In this document: positions 35,390 to 50,200 of the stretch, piece by piece
Layout of the letters: each line of letters begins with the position of its first letter
Position numbering within the stretch: position 1 is the first letter of the stretch
Assembly (NCBI GenBank): GCA_022393335.1
Contig: JAJEKB010021117.1
Coordinates: forward strand, 1,021,404 to 1,085,403
Direction: 5' to 3'
Source: Macrotrachela quadricornifera
Taxonomy: Eukaryota > Rotifera > Eurotatoria > Philodinida > Philodinidae
Length of the DNA: 64,000 nt
Position numbers and translations under genes: made by a program
The notes under the pieces: generated by a model
The model's input: the letters and a program-made list of their open reading frames with translations, nothing else
Database searches by the model: none
Told to the model about the DNA's origin: nothing

Positions 35390-36060
35390 TCATTGCTTCA
35401 TACTATTCAAATGTAATTTCTGCCATTTCGAATTAGCAAAACCAACTAATGACCAAAAATTTTCAAATGTTTTTCCTCTTGTTTTATCCTTTATAATTCT
35501 CCAAATATTTTCAATAGGATATACAGCTGTAAAATTGGAGTCTTCATCATTTGATTCAATTCGTTCTTCAAAAAAGATCATAAACAACATCCATAATTGT
35601 TTGTGTTTTAAATCTCGATCATCTGGAAAAATAGCTCGATGGAACTCTTCTACTACTCCGTTAATTACCGGAATGGCTTTTCACGTAAAAATCTGCTATA
35701 AAATTCATCGATCATGCACACTCTTTTACATTTATCATTTCGACATTGATCTCATAATCATTGAGTAACATTAACAGGGTTTATTGGTGCTTCTCATAGA
35801 TTATCAAGAATTTCAGATTGATCTTAAGTATAAATTACATCAGTTTTATTTTGGTGAAGACCTTCAATTGTAAATATTCCTGAAGTATCAGTATGAACAA
35901 TTTTAGTCCATTGCCATTTGTATCGGATTTTCTTGCACATGCAATATGTCGTTCTTTGTTTGCGATTGTTAATTTTTGAGCTGCTCTAATCTTAGTTGGC
36001 TCAGAATCTGATCTTATAGACTCATTTCATATCCTTATCTTTTGTTGATGCAAATATTTG
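35390..36060 (-). pseudogene. Tc1-like transposase relic
   Basis: Read on the minus strand in shifting frames, this carries an ordered Tc1-type core: a basic stretch with QKLTIANKERH near 36000-35960, the first catalytic-Asp block WTKIVHTDTS (35910-35885), YSRFLRE near 35700, the second Asp block DDRDLKHK (about 35625-35602), and PIENIW with the catalytic Glu (35518-35501), followed by the usual post-catalytic helix region ending ...NSMKQ. Several stop codons and frameshifts separate the blocks, so it is dead. Tc1 elements move by cut-and-paste at TA sites. The N-terminal DNA-binding part and terminal repeats were not located. Confidence 0.75.
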
Positions 36061-36960
36061 TTTATAGCTTAATATTTTAGAATTATCAGTCTGACAATAG
36101 AATTTTTATTAACCTGATATATGGCAAATAATTAAGAATAGAGATCTATAGATTTTTAATAACAGACATCATAGTTTGGAGTTGACTCTCAAAGTATAAT
36201 TAAGGATTCATTATCTTCGTCTTTTTCAATACAAATAGTATGATAAGCTGAATTTTTACTATGTTCAGTGAGATATCCATAAACATTTAACACATTTTTT
36301 TGTCGAATATCTTCTACTTTTATCTAGAAAGTTACCATTGTTTTTATTAAAATATTCAGTCGTAACAATATAGGTAAAAGCATCATTTCTAACTTCTCCC
36401 ATATTGATATAACTATAACCATAATAAGTTGCCTACTGTTTTTCAATTTATACGCTTATCTTCAACATTTTCATAAGCTAATTTTTTTATAAATTTTAAT
36501 TAAGATAAACCAAAGTAATACATATACATACAATAGTACAAATATTGATCAAAATAAATCATATGAATCAAGGCTAGAATTATCCAATTATTCTTTTCAA
36601 AATAAGAATTGGCTATTATTATTTTTGATTATTTTATCTGATAACTGCTGACGAATGACTGTCTTGTTTGTTTTTATTTATATGAAAATAAATCTTTACT
36701 ATTTCTATTCATTATAACTTCTTTCTTACAGAAAAATATTTGATTTTTTTTACTATTGTAAATATATAGTTCCATTTGTTCAACATTAGAATGCAATAAA
36801 AGAATCATTTTTATTACATCTTAAACTATAGATATGAAGTTCTTCTATCAAAATCACAATAAATCAAATATTATTGATAAAATAATAACAATAAATTTGA
36901 AAAAAGCCTCTCCATAATTTTTATTTTCAACAGCAGAAAGAAACTAGATAAATATTTGTT
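36061..36960. other. A+T-rich spacer between transposon relics
   Basis: It may contain unrecognised ends of the neighbouring Tc1-like relic. No gene is seen. Confidence 0.4.
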
Positions 36961-36969
36961 AAAATTATC

Positions 36970-38100
36970 AAGGGTAGTCAAAAAAATTTGGCAACAGCTG
37001 TCTAAAATTTGATCCTAATTGGTTTTATTCCTCACTTTTACCTTTTTTAGTAGTGATAGATAATACTCGAATTGGTCGTCCAATAATCGCCATTACTCAA
37101 TAAAATATTGATGCTGTTAATGATCAGATGAACGCGATGATCTACATATGATTACTGAATATATTGCATGGTAGTGTATATACTATTCTCAAGGAACATC
37201 TAGCTTTAACAAAGACAGCGTCAAGATGAGTACCACATAAATTTACTGAAGAAGAACAATGACCACGATGTATAGATATTTTCATCGAAAATTTACAAAA
37301 ATTTGAAAATGGTACCTGGAGACTGTGATATAATTACTGGTGATGAAAGTTGATTTTAGCATCAGAATATCAAATCAAAACAGCAACCTAAAGTATGGAT
37401 GGTAAAAAATGAAGGTCCTCCAACAGTAGTGAAAAGACAACAATTTGAACAAAAAACTATGCTTTTTTTAATCTTTTTTATGACAAATGGATCATTAATT
37501 ATTCATGATTTACCGTCTGGAATATCAATTAATGCTATTTATTATTATAATCAACGTTTAAAAAAGTTAGTCAAAAAATTACAGAAGAAAAGACTATCAT
37601 CAACAACAAATGATATTAAGCTGCACCATAATAATGCTTGACTACATACTAAAAATATTATTCTTGATTTTTTCCAAAAAAAATCAATGTTATGGCTCTG
37701 AAGAGAAGCTGATGTAATGAAAAGAAATGATGATGGAATATAAGATAGACAATGCGACGAATAATGAAACGTAAAGATGACGAAGTTTGAATAGTACAAT
37801 GACAACTCACATGTGCGAAGAGAACAGAAAGAAAATACGTACGTAGAACGAAAAGAAAATAGGATGATGCATATCATTCTCTAACAGGCTCATTCACCAT
37901 ACTTGCCTGAACTTACTCCTTCAGATTTTAGTTGTTCAGTTATCTGAAACGTGATCTTAATCAATATTCAGATGATACAAGTTTAGCTATAGCAATAATC
38001 AAGATGCTTAGATCAACGCCTATTCATGAATACTAAAAGACCTTTCAGAAATGGATTGAAAGGATGAAACTTTGTATCGAACATATATTGTACAAAAATA
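36970..38100 (+). pseudogene. mariner transposase relic
   Basis: A mariner-type transposase reads through in order, with many stops: GRPIIAITQ-NIDAV, a GSVYTILKEHL block, VPHKFTEEEQ, ITGDES near 37333 (first catalytic Asp), the KQQPKVW block, a conserved core at 37399-37641 with FFMTNGSLIIHDLPSG and NAIYYYNQRL, LHHNNA near 37620 (second Asp block), then PELTPSDF near 37905 (third Asp block) and FRNGLKG. Between the last two blocks sits roughly 190 bp of unrelated purine-rich sequence, which looks like an insertion or a badly scrambled stretch. Stop codons throughout show that it is inactive. Terminal repeats were not confidently found. Confidence 0.85.
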
Positions 38101-38473
38101 ACAAAATGTTTTTTCTTTGATTAAATATTTGAAAGTGACAGAACCTTTAGTAGTTAAACTTATTTAAAAAAAACATTAGAAGAAAATTCATTTTAAGTTA
38201 TTAATTGAAATTGAAAATTGTAAAATATCATTTCATACATGATATTCATATAGAATCGTGATTTATACAATGTCATGTCATAATATAGAACACAGTTGGC
38301 CATCACGTGTAATTTTTTATTTTTACGGTGATCAATGACAACGATATTCACCTTCAATATATTACTTTTTTTTCTTTCTCTTATCATTAATTATAATTTT
38401 TTTTTGTATAATAGTCGTGTGTCGTTAGTTTCTATCGTTGATATATTCAATATTCGTCTCTTTTTTGCTTCTC
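38101..38473. other. spacer upstream of kinase gene
   Basis: A+T-rich, with no gene recognised. Confidence 0.45.
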
Positions 38474-38481
38474 TATAAATA
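38474..38481 (+). promoter_or_regulatory. TATA-like box of the kinase gene
   Basis: TATAAATA matches the TATA consensus but lies only 30 nt before the ATG at 38512. The 5' UTR would therefore be just a few bases, or translation would start later. Confidence 0.3.
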
Positions 38482-38511
38482 TCATTATTCTCTTCTGTTA
38501 TTACCGTATTA

Positions 38512-40617
38512 ATGGGACAAGTACACTCAACTCTCACTATGTATGATCCTAGTAAGAAATTTCAATAATAATAATTTTAATATGATATTAAAAAAAAATT
38601 CATTTTAATAAATAATAGATCGAAGACATCGTTCAGTATCAAATTTTGATAGATCATATTATACAATACGAACAATGCCACTTGAAAATCGAACAATAAA
38701 TATTAATAAACAACCATATAAATTTGATAGAAAACTTGGTGAAGGTGCATTTGGTTCAGTTTATGCAGCGCGTCATCTTCCAGATAGTAAATTAATTTTT
38801 TTATTTATTTTCATTTGAAAAATTTGAAATGCTCTTTAATAATATAGATCAACCAGTGGCAATTAAAGTTGTATCAATTGCAACAATAAATAAAATTGAA
38901 GGAGCATCATTTGCTGAATCGTTTTTAAATGAAATTCAAATGTCAAAACGTTTAGCTAAAACATCAGGACATATAGTACACATGTATGATTTTGATTTTC
39001 ATGATCAAACAGGCTTATCATTTATCGTAATGGAACTTGGTCAACAAGATTTAGAAAGAGCTCTATCACAACGGTCATCACTTTCATCTATGGAAAGAAA
39101 AGCAATATGGAGACAATTAGTTGATATTGCAGTTACTTTATATAATCGTCAAATTGTAAGTATTGTTTTTGTTTAATAGTAATTTTTATTTATTATGATT
39201 TTGTTCTTATATAGGTACATCTTGATATTAAACCCAATAATCTGGTCGTATTTCCTGGTAATATAATAAAATTAGTTGATTTGGGTATTGCTCAAAGAGC
39301 TCTTGAAAAAAGGTAAAATTTTTCAATGATAATTAAATGAAATCTATTAGAAGAATATCTTTTAAATATTAGTATAAAGTGTAGGTAATTGAAATTTCGA
39401 GTGCGATCTTTCCTTTTACATCATTTGATAGAGCATGAGCTGTTAATCACGAGAAATTCAAAAGATATCATATTTATCACAAAACACATTTTTTTAAAAA
39501 TATACCATATATTTTACTTTGTGCTTTTCTCAAGCTGTTGAAAATACTTTTTTTGAATTCAATATCAAAAACTAAGCCTAGGCAATTTGTTAAATTAATT
39601 TTAAATCATAAAATTTTTTCATGGTTGCACTTCGAACCAAGCCGCGTGCAACGCGTATAATCCGATTAGTGTAAACGTAGCTAATTTTTTTGACGTAAGT
39701 CATACAATCAAATATTTTATCTCATGTAACTCATCGTACCGTCCTTCGCCACGCTACCTATCGATTTTTTTTCTTTTCTTTTCTTTTTTTTTCTGAGTAC
39801 AACCGTTTTAACTAGTATTCATCGACTTTTCGAATTTAAATAAGACTTTTAATCAGCACAGAAAAAACTGAGTCAAATGGCGTGCTTTACATCCTACTTT
39901 GGCAACTTTGATTGTGTGACACACGATCAAAAAATCAAGTTTTTGAACGACATTTAAAACAAATAAGACAAAATGAAAGTTGTTAAATTGATTTATAAAA
40001 TATTTTATTTGACTATCTAGACTTTATTTTGGACGCTGATTTCGAAAACAATAATGTCAAAAGTTCAAGAAACGCACAAAGAAAAATACAGAGTAGTTTT
40101 TAGAAGGAATGTTTTGACTTGAAAATCATATGTGTGTGTGATAAAAAGTTATTTTTCATGATCAGCAGCTTACCTTCTATTATATGTTGTAAAAAAAAGG
40201 TTCTTACTCGAAATTTGAATTACTGGCATCTTAAAATCTAATATATGACTGAATGAAAGATAATAATGCATATATTAGTATTTAAATTTTTACCATAACT
40301 TTTTTCTTAATACATTTAGAATAGGACCTAACGGTACTATACCATATTCAGCACCTGAAGTAACAACTTCTTCATATACTCATACGGAGATGAATACAAC
40401 AAAAGCAGATATTTGGTCATGGGGTGCTGTTCTGTATCGTATGACTTATATGACACCACCTGATTATTATCCTCCATGCTATCGTCCTCCTAAGCATCAA
40501 CATTCAGCACGTGATCCATATCTCCTTGATATATTACGTCATACACTTGTTATTAAACCACACAAAAGACCTGATGCTTTATGGCTTGCTAGACACCCAT
40601 ATACAACAAACTTTTAA
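38512..40617 (+). CDS. divergent protein kinase (possibly Mps1/TTK-like)
   Basis: Five exons (38512-38551, 38619-38786, 38848-39155, 39215-39312, 40320-40617) encode 303 residues, essentially a bare kinase domain with a short N-terminus starting MGQVHST. Visible landmarks are the Gly loop GEGAFGSV, VAIK with the ATP-binding Lys, hinge VMELG, catalytic loop VHLDIKPNN, DLG in place of DFG, APE in SAPEV, and ADIWSWG. The catalytic Asp residues are present, so activity is likely, but HRD is HLD and DFG is DLG. The C-lobe is short, ending RPDALWLARHPYTTNF. The compact domain and the loop resemble the Mps1/TTK branch, but this is a guess. The fourth intron is about 1 kb, far longer than the others. 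Confidence 0.85.
39313..40319 (+). other. 1-kb intron of the kinase gene
   Basis: An unusually long intron for this genome, with no open exon inside. TGTGATAAAAAGTTATTTTT near 40136 resembles TGTGATAAAAAGTTAATTTTT near 63229, next to the inverted-repeat element at the right end of the window. This suggests that part of the intron is a transposon remnant. Confidence 0.35.
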
Positions 40618-40749
40618 AAAATTAATTTTTTTTCTTCTATTCATTTTTATTTGTTTAATTGTAGTAGAAATAATCGTATTTTAGATATTTTCAATAATTT
40701 TGCTATCATTATTGATTGAAACTTATAAGATAAGTTTCAAAATATTTAA

Positions 40750-40796
<47 letters not shown>

Positions 40797-41954
40797 CACA
40801 GAAGCAGGTGAGATAATAAGCTATGACTTATATACAAACTCTAAAATTTAGTGTAATTTTCTTTTTTAATAAGATGAGAAATGTTTTTTTTAGATCGAAT
40901 ACTTCAAAAAAAAAATTATTTGGATAGTATTATAAGTTATCCTTATCTACAGGTCACGCAAAAATTTCTGGAACAGTCAAGAATGACTTCCTCGATATCA
41001 ATATCTCATTCAAAATAAACTTCATACATATGATAAATATCGTTATTAATATAGAAAATACAGAGAACAAAACTTGTCCAACAGTCATTTATAATCTAAG
41101 CTTAATTCATCGAACTGTGCATTATAGAGTATTTTCTTTGGGATATTACGAATAATAAAATGCAGATACTACGAAGCATGCTATGCTCCTGAAGAGCAAC
41201 CATAATGGCAATAGAATCGCAATTTTTGAGTACCTCAATAACCCATCATGAAATTTCTAGAACGGATGAGTATATGCGAGAGCAGTGATGAAGTCACCAG
41301 TGGGCGATTCGACGACCACCACCTCTCGTGAGATTTTTTCCCTGTTTTTATCAGCAGAAACGAGAAAGAAAAAGAGCTGTATCGCCTCAACTAGATTTCA
41401 AAACTCTCAAGATTTGATTATGACTACCACTCTCTCAGACAAACCGCCGTCCCCTCACTGATTTGCTGGATCTGCCCTTGCAGCAAGGACTATATAATGA
41501 TCTCTTATTCTTGAATTACAAGGCTCACAATAGTATGAGCTGCTACTCTTCATAACATCGCTCCAGCTCAATTAATAAAGAACAGGTTGATGTTATTGTT
41601 CTACATATGTCACATCGTATATGTACACAAATTTTTAACCTCAAGCTTGATTAATGTACGTTAAAATTTCTCAAAACAAATAATTCTGTAACATAAAATT
41701 ATTCGTATTACGTAATATAATTATTAAATTTATCTCGTTTAAAAGTAACTCAATCCTTCTAGATAACAATCAACATCAGATGCCTTCTAAAGTCAACTAA
41801 CATATTATTCGTAGTTATCATTATCTACCAAAGAGAAAAAAGTATCCAACTCTATAAGATAAAAAAAGAGTTACCATCATCATTTGATAAGAAATATATA
41901 TACTCTTGATTTCATTATTGCGTTGAAAACAAAACAACGAAACAAGAAAAAAAT
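40618..41954. other. intergenic, with TA microsatellite
   Basis: A (TA)n tract lies at 40753-40797. The rest has no recognised gene. The region 41170-41520 is richer in G+C but broken by stops. TATAAGATAA near 41855 might be a promoter element of the downstream seven-TM gene. Confidence 0.4.
40753..40797. repeat. (TA)n microsatellite
   Basis: A TA dinucleotide tract with one GTA interruption. Confidence 0.85.
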
Positions 41955-42851
41955 ATGGTAGATTTTATGAAAAATCTTCTTGTTTTGCAAGATTATACTT
42001 ATGGATACAATCCATCATACAATACATCATGTCCATCTTCACCATTAAAATGGTGTACTGGTGATATTGATGGATTTAAATTATGTATTGAAAGACCTAC
42101 ACTTCTTCCAACATGTATTTTGGCTTTAGCACTTGGTATATACTGTTCAAAACGTATTTCAAAATTATCTGGAAAATTTTCTGCGCGATGGTTATATCAA
42201 CTAACATTTTTTCTTTATGGCATTATGATGACATCAGCTGGTATATTACATTGTTTTTTAGGTGATGAAAAAAAATTATCAAGTATTCTTTTAAATACTG
42301 ATGAAGATCCAATGGATCTTATACAATTACTTGTTGCAGTTATTGATGTTGGTTTAACAACAAATATTGCAATTAGTTTTCTTTTTTGTGGTTTATGTGA
42401 TGTTAACTTTTTAAATCCAAAATCAATTTGTACACGTTGTCTACTTTTGGCTTCATATTTTACTGTTTTTGTCTTATGGACTGTGGGAATATTGAATAAT
42501 TGGGCGTGGATACATCTTGTACTTTATGTAGGAGTTATATCAATTTGTTGTTTTATCTATTTACTTACACAATTATGTATTAAATCAAGACGTCGTACTT
42601 TACCAGCTCTTTTGATCGGTGGACTTTATGGAGCACTTGGTTTATTTGCAACATCATTTGGTGCAGATCATATATGTAAATCGGAAGGACCATTTTGGTC
42701 ACAATATATTGGACCTGAATTTATTTGGTTTCTCTTTTCGGATATTAGTATAGCATTTGTATTTATGTATGTTATGCAATCTAATCGAAAAAAGAAAGTG
42801 ATTATTAGAAAATATCCTATTGATATTGAAAAATTTCCAGAGAAATATTAA
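41955..42851 (+). CDS. seven-transmembrane protein, family not recognised
   Basis: A single-exon gene encoding 298 residues. After a Cys-containing N-terminus of about 45 residues (SYNTSCPSSPLKWCTGD) come seven hydrophobic segments at roughly 48-64, 80-104, 120-146, 158-180, 182-207, 214-236 and 250-274, then a Lys/Arg-rich tail (NRKKKVIIRKYPIDIEKFPEKY). Noticeable polar residues are a TSAGILH motif in the second helix, VIDVG in the third and SFGADHICKSEG before the last. Ser, Asp and His in helices recall the CREST hydrolase superfamily (alkaline ceramidases, PAQR receptors), but the pattern is not clear enough to assign. It is probably a plasma- or endomembrane protein. The absence of introns in a multi-pass gene here is unusual. 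Confidence 0.8.
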   Translation: MVDFMKNLLVLQDYTYGYNPSYNTSCPSSPLKWCTGDIDGFKLCIERPTLLPTCILALALGIYCSKRISKLSGKFSARWLYQLTFFLYGIMMTSAGILHCFLGDEKKLSSILLNTDEDPMDLIQLLVAVIDVGLTTNIAISFLFCGLCDVNFLNPKSICTRCLLLASYFTVFVLWTVGILNNWAWIHLVLYVGVISICCFIYLLTQLCIKSRRRTLPALLIGGLYGALGLFATSFGADHICKSEGPFWSQYIGPEFIWFLFSDISIAFVFMYVMQSNRKKKVIIRKYPIDIEKFPEKY

Positions 42852-43277
42852 TTTTAAACTTGTTGTTTTTTTTTTCAAATAATAATCTACTTTTTTCTAT
42901 GATTCAATAAAAGTTTAATCAGTAACAAAAAAAAAAGTATTATAATATCTTGAACATAGTTTTGAACAGATGTCACTTACATCATTGATTAGTTTCTTTT
43001 AATTATATACTATAAGAAAAAAAAAATAGAATGAAATGTATTATTTTATATAATTCAAATTCTATTTAAAAGGTTATTAAATGTATTATTAATCAATTGA
43101 ATTGTACATTGTTCATGTAAATAATTAAATCGAACAATTGATCGATTGGTTAATCCATTAAACAAATAAAATGTGTTAATTTATTCTTCTAATCGATGTC
43201 TTTTGTTTAGATAAACTATGGATCATTGTCTTATTCTTGGGATCAGTTTCTATTAAAAAATGTATTTTCAAATATCG
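42852..43277. other. 3' UTR and spacer
   Basis: An AATAAAAG signal near 42906 probably ends the seven-TM transcript. The rest is A+T-rich, with no gene seen. Confidence 0.45.
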
Positions 43278-45726
<2,449 letters not shown>

Positions 45727-47251
45727 ATATATCTATAACCGAGTGTCAGATATATATATCTAATTTGTTTTTCTTTCTTTATTATACTTCATATTATTTA
45801 TTCTGTATTTTTTTTTTTGGTCTATTAATTAACAATCATATCTATATTCTATTATGGTGCTTTATAAAAAAAAAATTTTTGTTGTTATGTATGAATGAAT
45901 CTTTGTAGATTATTGTTTTGCTAAAATATGTATGAATACTTTTGTTTATGTTGATGAGAACTATTTGTAAGTAAAATTGAATAAATGAAAATGATCTGAT
46001 TAATTTATGTTTCCAAAGAAGTACAGAATATTATAAAGTAGAGTGAAAAAGTGTTGAATATATAGCAAGTAATATTGGATAAAGCTTTTAATGTTATGTA
46101 TTTGTACATAAGTTGTTTATACAATCGAATGTTTCGTGACAATATTAAGTACAAAATTTTCAAATATTGAATATTTCGGCTGAATTATCTTAAATTAGTC
46201 TGAATGAATAACAGGTTTTATGCTCAATAGTGGAATAATTGAGAATAAAATATTCTCTATTGGTTTTTAGTCTATTCTAATTGTTGGAAAATCGAAGAAG
46301 GGAACTAATGTAAATACAATTTTTTCATTCATAATTTTGTTTTTTATCTTATAGATTCAATAGGGCATACATATGATTAAAAGAAAATAAATCTATATGA
46401 AACTTAAAGATTTTGTTTTCATTAATTGAATTTTTATGAAATTTAAGTACAAACTAAAGGTATTCATTGAATTCTTGACATGTTATTATAATTATTATAA
46501 AGGTCATGTGTTTATTCACTCTTTGTTCGTGGAGTTTTCTTGAAAAAGTCAAGCTTTTTAAAATGGTAAAAACAGATGTTTATTCAATCAAAAACTATCA
46601 TCAAAAGTGTTCTAGGGTATAATAAACTTTGATTTTTTTTGTTTGAAAGCATACATAACATTTTCTCGAAGTAGTATATATAGCACGCCCGCCAACCAAA
46701 GGTTAACAATGTCAAATGCTAACTTTTATATCGAATATAAGATCATCATTTTATTAAAATAAATATTGTGGAACAAAATTTCCATAGAAAACAGAGTATG
46801 AATTTATTCATGTGATTTATTATCTTCTTGAAAAAAAATTGTTTTTCATTACATGTATAAGAAGTCGTGCGCACAAATAAGAAAAAAACACAAACATACA
46901 ATATTTCTGCTCGAAATTTGTGATTAGATTGAAGCAATAAAAATAAATTAGATTGCTTTCCATATATACTATTCTTTTATTGATTTTTTTTTTAAAAGTG
47001 TTAAAAAGACAAGTACACTTGGCACAATTTGCGATGAAGAAAAGTTCTTTGTACTGCATTTATATTATCGTCGTGAAATTCGTAAACAGAATGGATGAAA
47101 AACTACTTTAAGCTCGTATATATAAATACATTAAAAGAAATAGTAACTTATCCTTCATTCTTATTATATTATTAATTATTTTCTCTATTCTATTGATTTA
47201 TTATATGAATATTTTATTTATTTATTTTATTTTATATAATCAAATTAAGCA
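45727..47251. other. intergenic, no gene recognised
   Basis: PAK 3' UTR followed by A+T-rich spacer. The minus-strand open frames at 46746-47059 are Phe/Ile/Lys-rich, without motifs or splice partners. Confidence 0.5.
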
Positions 47252-50200
47252 ATGCCTCATTTTCGTAAAAATAGTCAATCAGCATTTGGTATAACACAAA
47301 GTAATTTGAATCTTGATCGACCTGGTAGTAATCTTTTTGGTGTAAGATCTTAATATTCATTGATTCTTTCTATTCTTTTTTTTTGTTATTATTATTATTA
47401 GTTCTCACGTATTTTAAGTGCAAGATATCCTCAAGGTCGAGTTGCTCCATCAGCAACATCACAAAATTCATACAATCCATTTACAGATAATACAAGAACT
47501 TCTAGTGTTATTACATTTGATAAAAGTTTTGAATTATCTTCAGTAAGAAAAAGAAAAAAAATATATTTGCTTTTTATTATGTTTTCTTTTCTTTTTTACT
47601 CTTTTAAAATAGCAACCATCGAAAGATGAAGAAATACCTGATGTAATTGAACACCATCAATCACATAATTCAAATAGAGAGTAAATTATTTTTTGTATTC
47701 TTTTTTTCGTTATTATATCATTAGTTCTCATGTATTTTAAGTGCAAGATATCCTCAAAGTCGAATTGCTCCATCAGCAACATCACAAAATTCACACAATC
47801 CATTGATAAACAGTACAGCAACTGCTAGTTCTATTGTATTTAATGAAAGTTTTGAATCATCTCCAGTAAGAAAAAAAGAAAAAAAATACATTTGCATTTT
47901 TTGTTTTATATTTTTTTTGTAATAAAAAATGAATTTCGTCTTATTAAATTAAAAAATCTATTTTTCTTTTTGTTCTTTTAAAATAGCAACCACAAAAACA
48001 TGCAGATAGAACTAATATAATTGAACATCATCGACCACGTAATTCAAACAGAAAGTAAATTATTTTTTTGTGTTCTTTTATCTATTTTATTATAATTTTC
48101 TTTTTATAGTAAAAACAAAACAAAATCTACATGTCGACGTATTGTACCATTTTCAATAATATTATGTATTCTTATTGCTGCTATAGTTCTTGCTATAACT
48201 CTTTTGGGTACATTGTATAAAGCATCAACAACAAGTAAGAATCCTAAAAAAAAAATATCATTTTAGACATACAAAGATTAGAAAATATATATATAAATTA
48301 TCTTTCAATTTTTAGCTACAACAACGACAAGAACAACTAGTAAGTTCTAAATTTTATATAAAATATTAGTAATGATATTATTGTTTCTTTGTTTTTTATT
48401 TTTAAGCTTATACAACGGCAAGTAAGTTTTCTTTTAAATTCAACTATCTATGATTTTATTTTCAATTCTTTTTTTAGCTACAACAACATGTAAGTCTTTA
48501 TTTTTCGATGAATTCAACATCAGGAATAATTATGTGCAAAATTCTTGTATTGATTTTTAAAAGTAAAGCAATACTTTAGATTTGAAATTTTATTGAAAGA
48601 TAAATTTGTATGAGTAACAAATCAGGAATCAACAGTCTTTCTTATTATGCATCACTTCGTTTATAGACATGTGATAAAAGCAAGTTATGTATAATTCGAA
48701 AGAGTAAAGGAAGTTATTTGCTAGTAAAAAAAAATACTTCCGTTTAGTACTTTTCCATCAAAAAGAAGAAGTAGGAATCAATATTTGTAAAATATATCGA
48801 AGTATATACCACTCTAGTGATTCTATTAAAGTCTACTAAACTCAAAAAAGATCTACTAAAACCTTGCTTTATATCTTTATGTCTTTCCATTCACATTCTT
48901 ATCTAAAACTCTGATAGTTTTCTAACGAGAAATCAATAGAAATTGCAAACAGTATTTCAAAGTCGAATGTCTCCGAGATTTTTCCATTGTTTTTTGAGCT
49001 ATTTCTATCAGAATTAACTCGTACATTTTCAATTAAGAAACAAATGAAAATCTTTTTTTTCTCTAAAGCAACATCAACAACGACGACAACTACAACTACT
49101 ACCACATCCACAACTACAACCACAAGTACTACCAGTACTACAACCACAAGTACTACCAGTACTACAACCACAAGTGTCACTACGAGTAGTAAGTATTTAT
49201 GTCTTCTGCAAAGATAATCTTTTGTTTTCATTAAGAGAACAATTCTGTTGAAACTTCTTCGTAAATCATATACTTCGAATTTTAGATTTTCGATGATATA
49301 AATATGAATAAAATCTTAAAATTGAGATATAGAAATTGAAAATGATAAGTAACAAACCTTTTATCTGAGTCCATTGTCAAAAGAAAAGTTTTTAGATCAT
49401 CGAAACTTTATTTTTCTTTTGATTATAGCGTCTTCCACGTCGACATCGACATCTTCAACCACTGAAACCACTAGTAAGTTCATCTATTTGAAAGATAATA
49501 TAAGTATCAAAGAATAACTATAAATAATCGATGATTTATTGAGTAAAATTGACTCCAATGAATGTATAAAATTACATCTTAAACTGCCCAATCTTAATAA
49601 GGATTACTTGAGAACAAATCAAAATACTAAACTTTTAGGTATTAGAATATAATGGTACAATTCATTCATATATATATATATGAATTACAACTTTTTAATA
49701 CAATTGAATTTTTCATAATATTTCTTTAATCATTTTCCTTCTTGTTGATCGACTTGAACAGTTTTTTACGGGTTACTCTTGTTTAAGTGTTTTTCTACCA
49801 TACGAAAGAGTATTATAATGATTTGACTAAAAAAACGAGATAAATTTAAGTTTGTAAAGGAAGATTTCTTCTACTTTAAAAAGAGCAATTTTCTATCATA
49901 ATTTAAATTATGAAAAGTCAAAATAGAATCTAATACAAAGATATGTATCAATCTTCCCGACATTTGATTTATTATGTGAGTTGTAAAGGTTCGAAAATAA
50001 AAATCTAAATATGGTTCATAATGCTGTTCGAAGCAACCTATATATTTTTATGTTTGACATCTTGACATTTATTCTAAATATACAGAATTGTAAAGACTTC
50101 TTTGCTCTACAAAATGATTTATGCCATAGTTCTGTGCAGCCTTATTATATTTACTAATACGTAGCTGATGCATAATAATTAAAAATTATGCATGTTACAT

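Noticed and set aside
46746..47059. Minus-strand open frames
   Set aside because: Low-complexity Phe/Ile/Lys composition with no motif or matching exon.
47402..48054. A single transcript containing both exon pairs of the Hint gene
   Set aside because: Pair A ends in phase 2 and pair B begins in phase 0; the join leads to an immediate stop.
48899..49231. Minus-strand open frame of Val runs
   Set aside because: It is the antisense of the Thr-coding repeat exon of the Hint gene.
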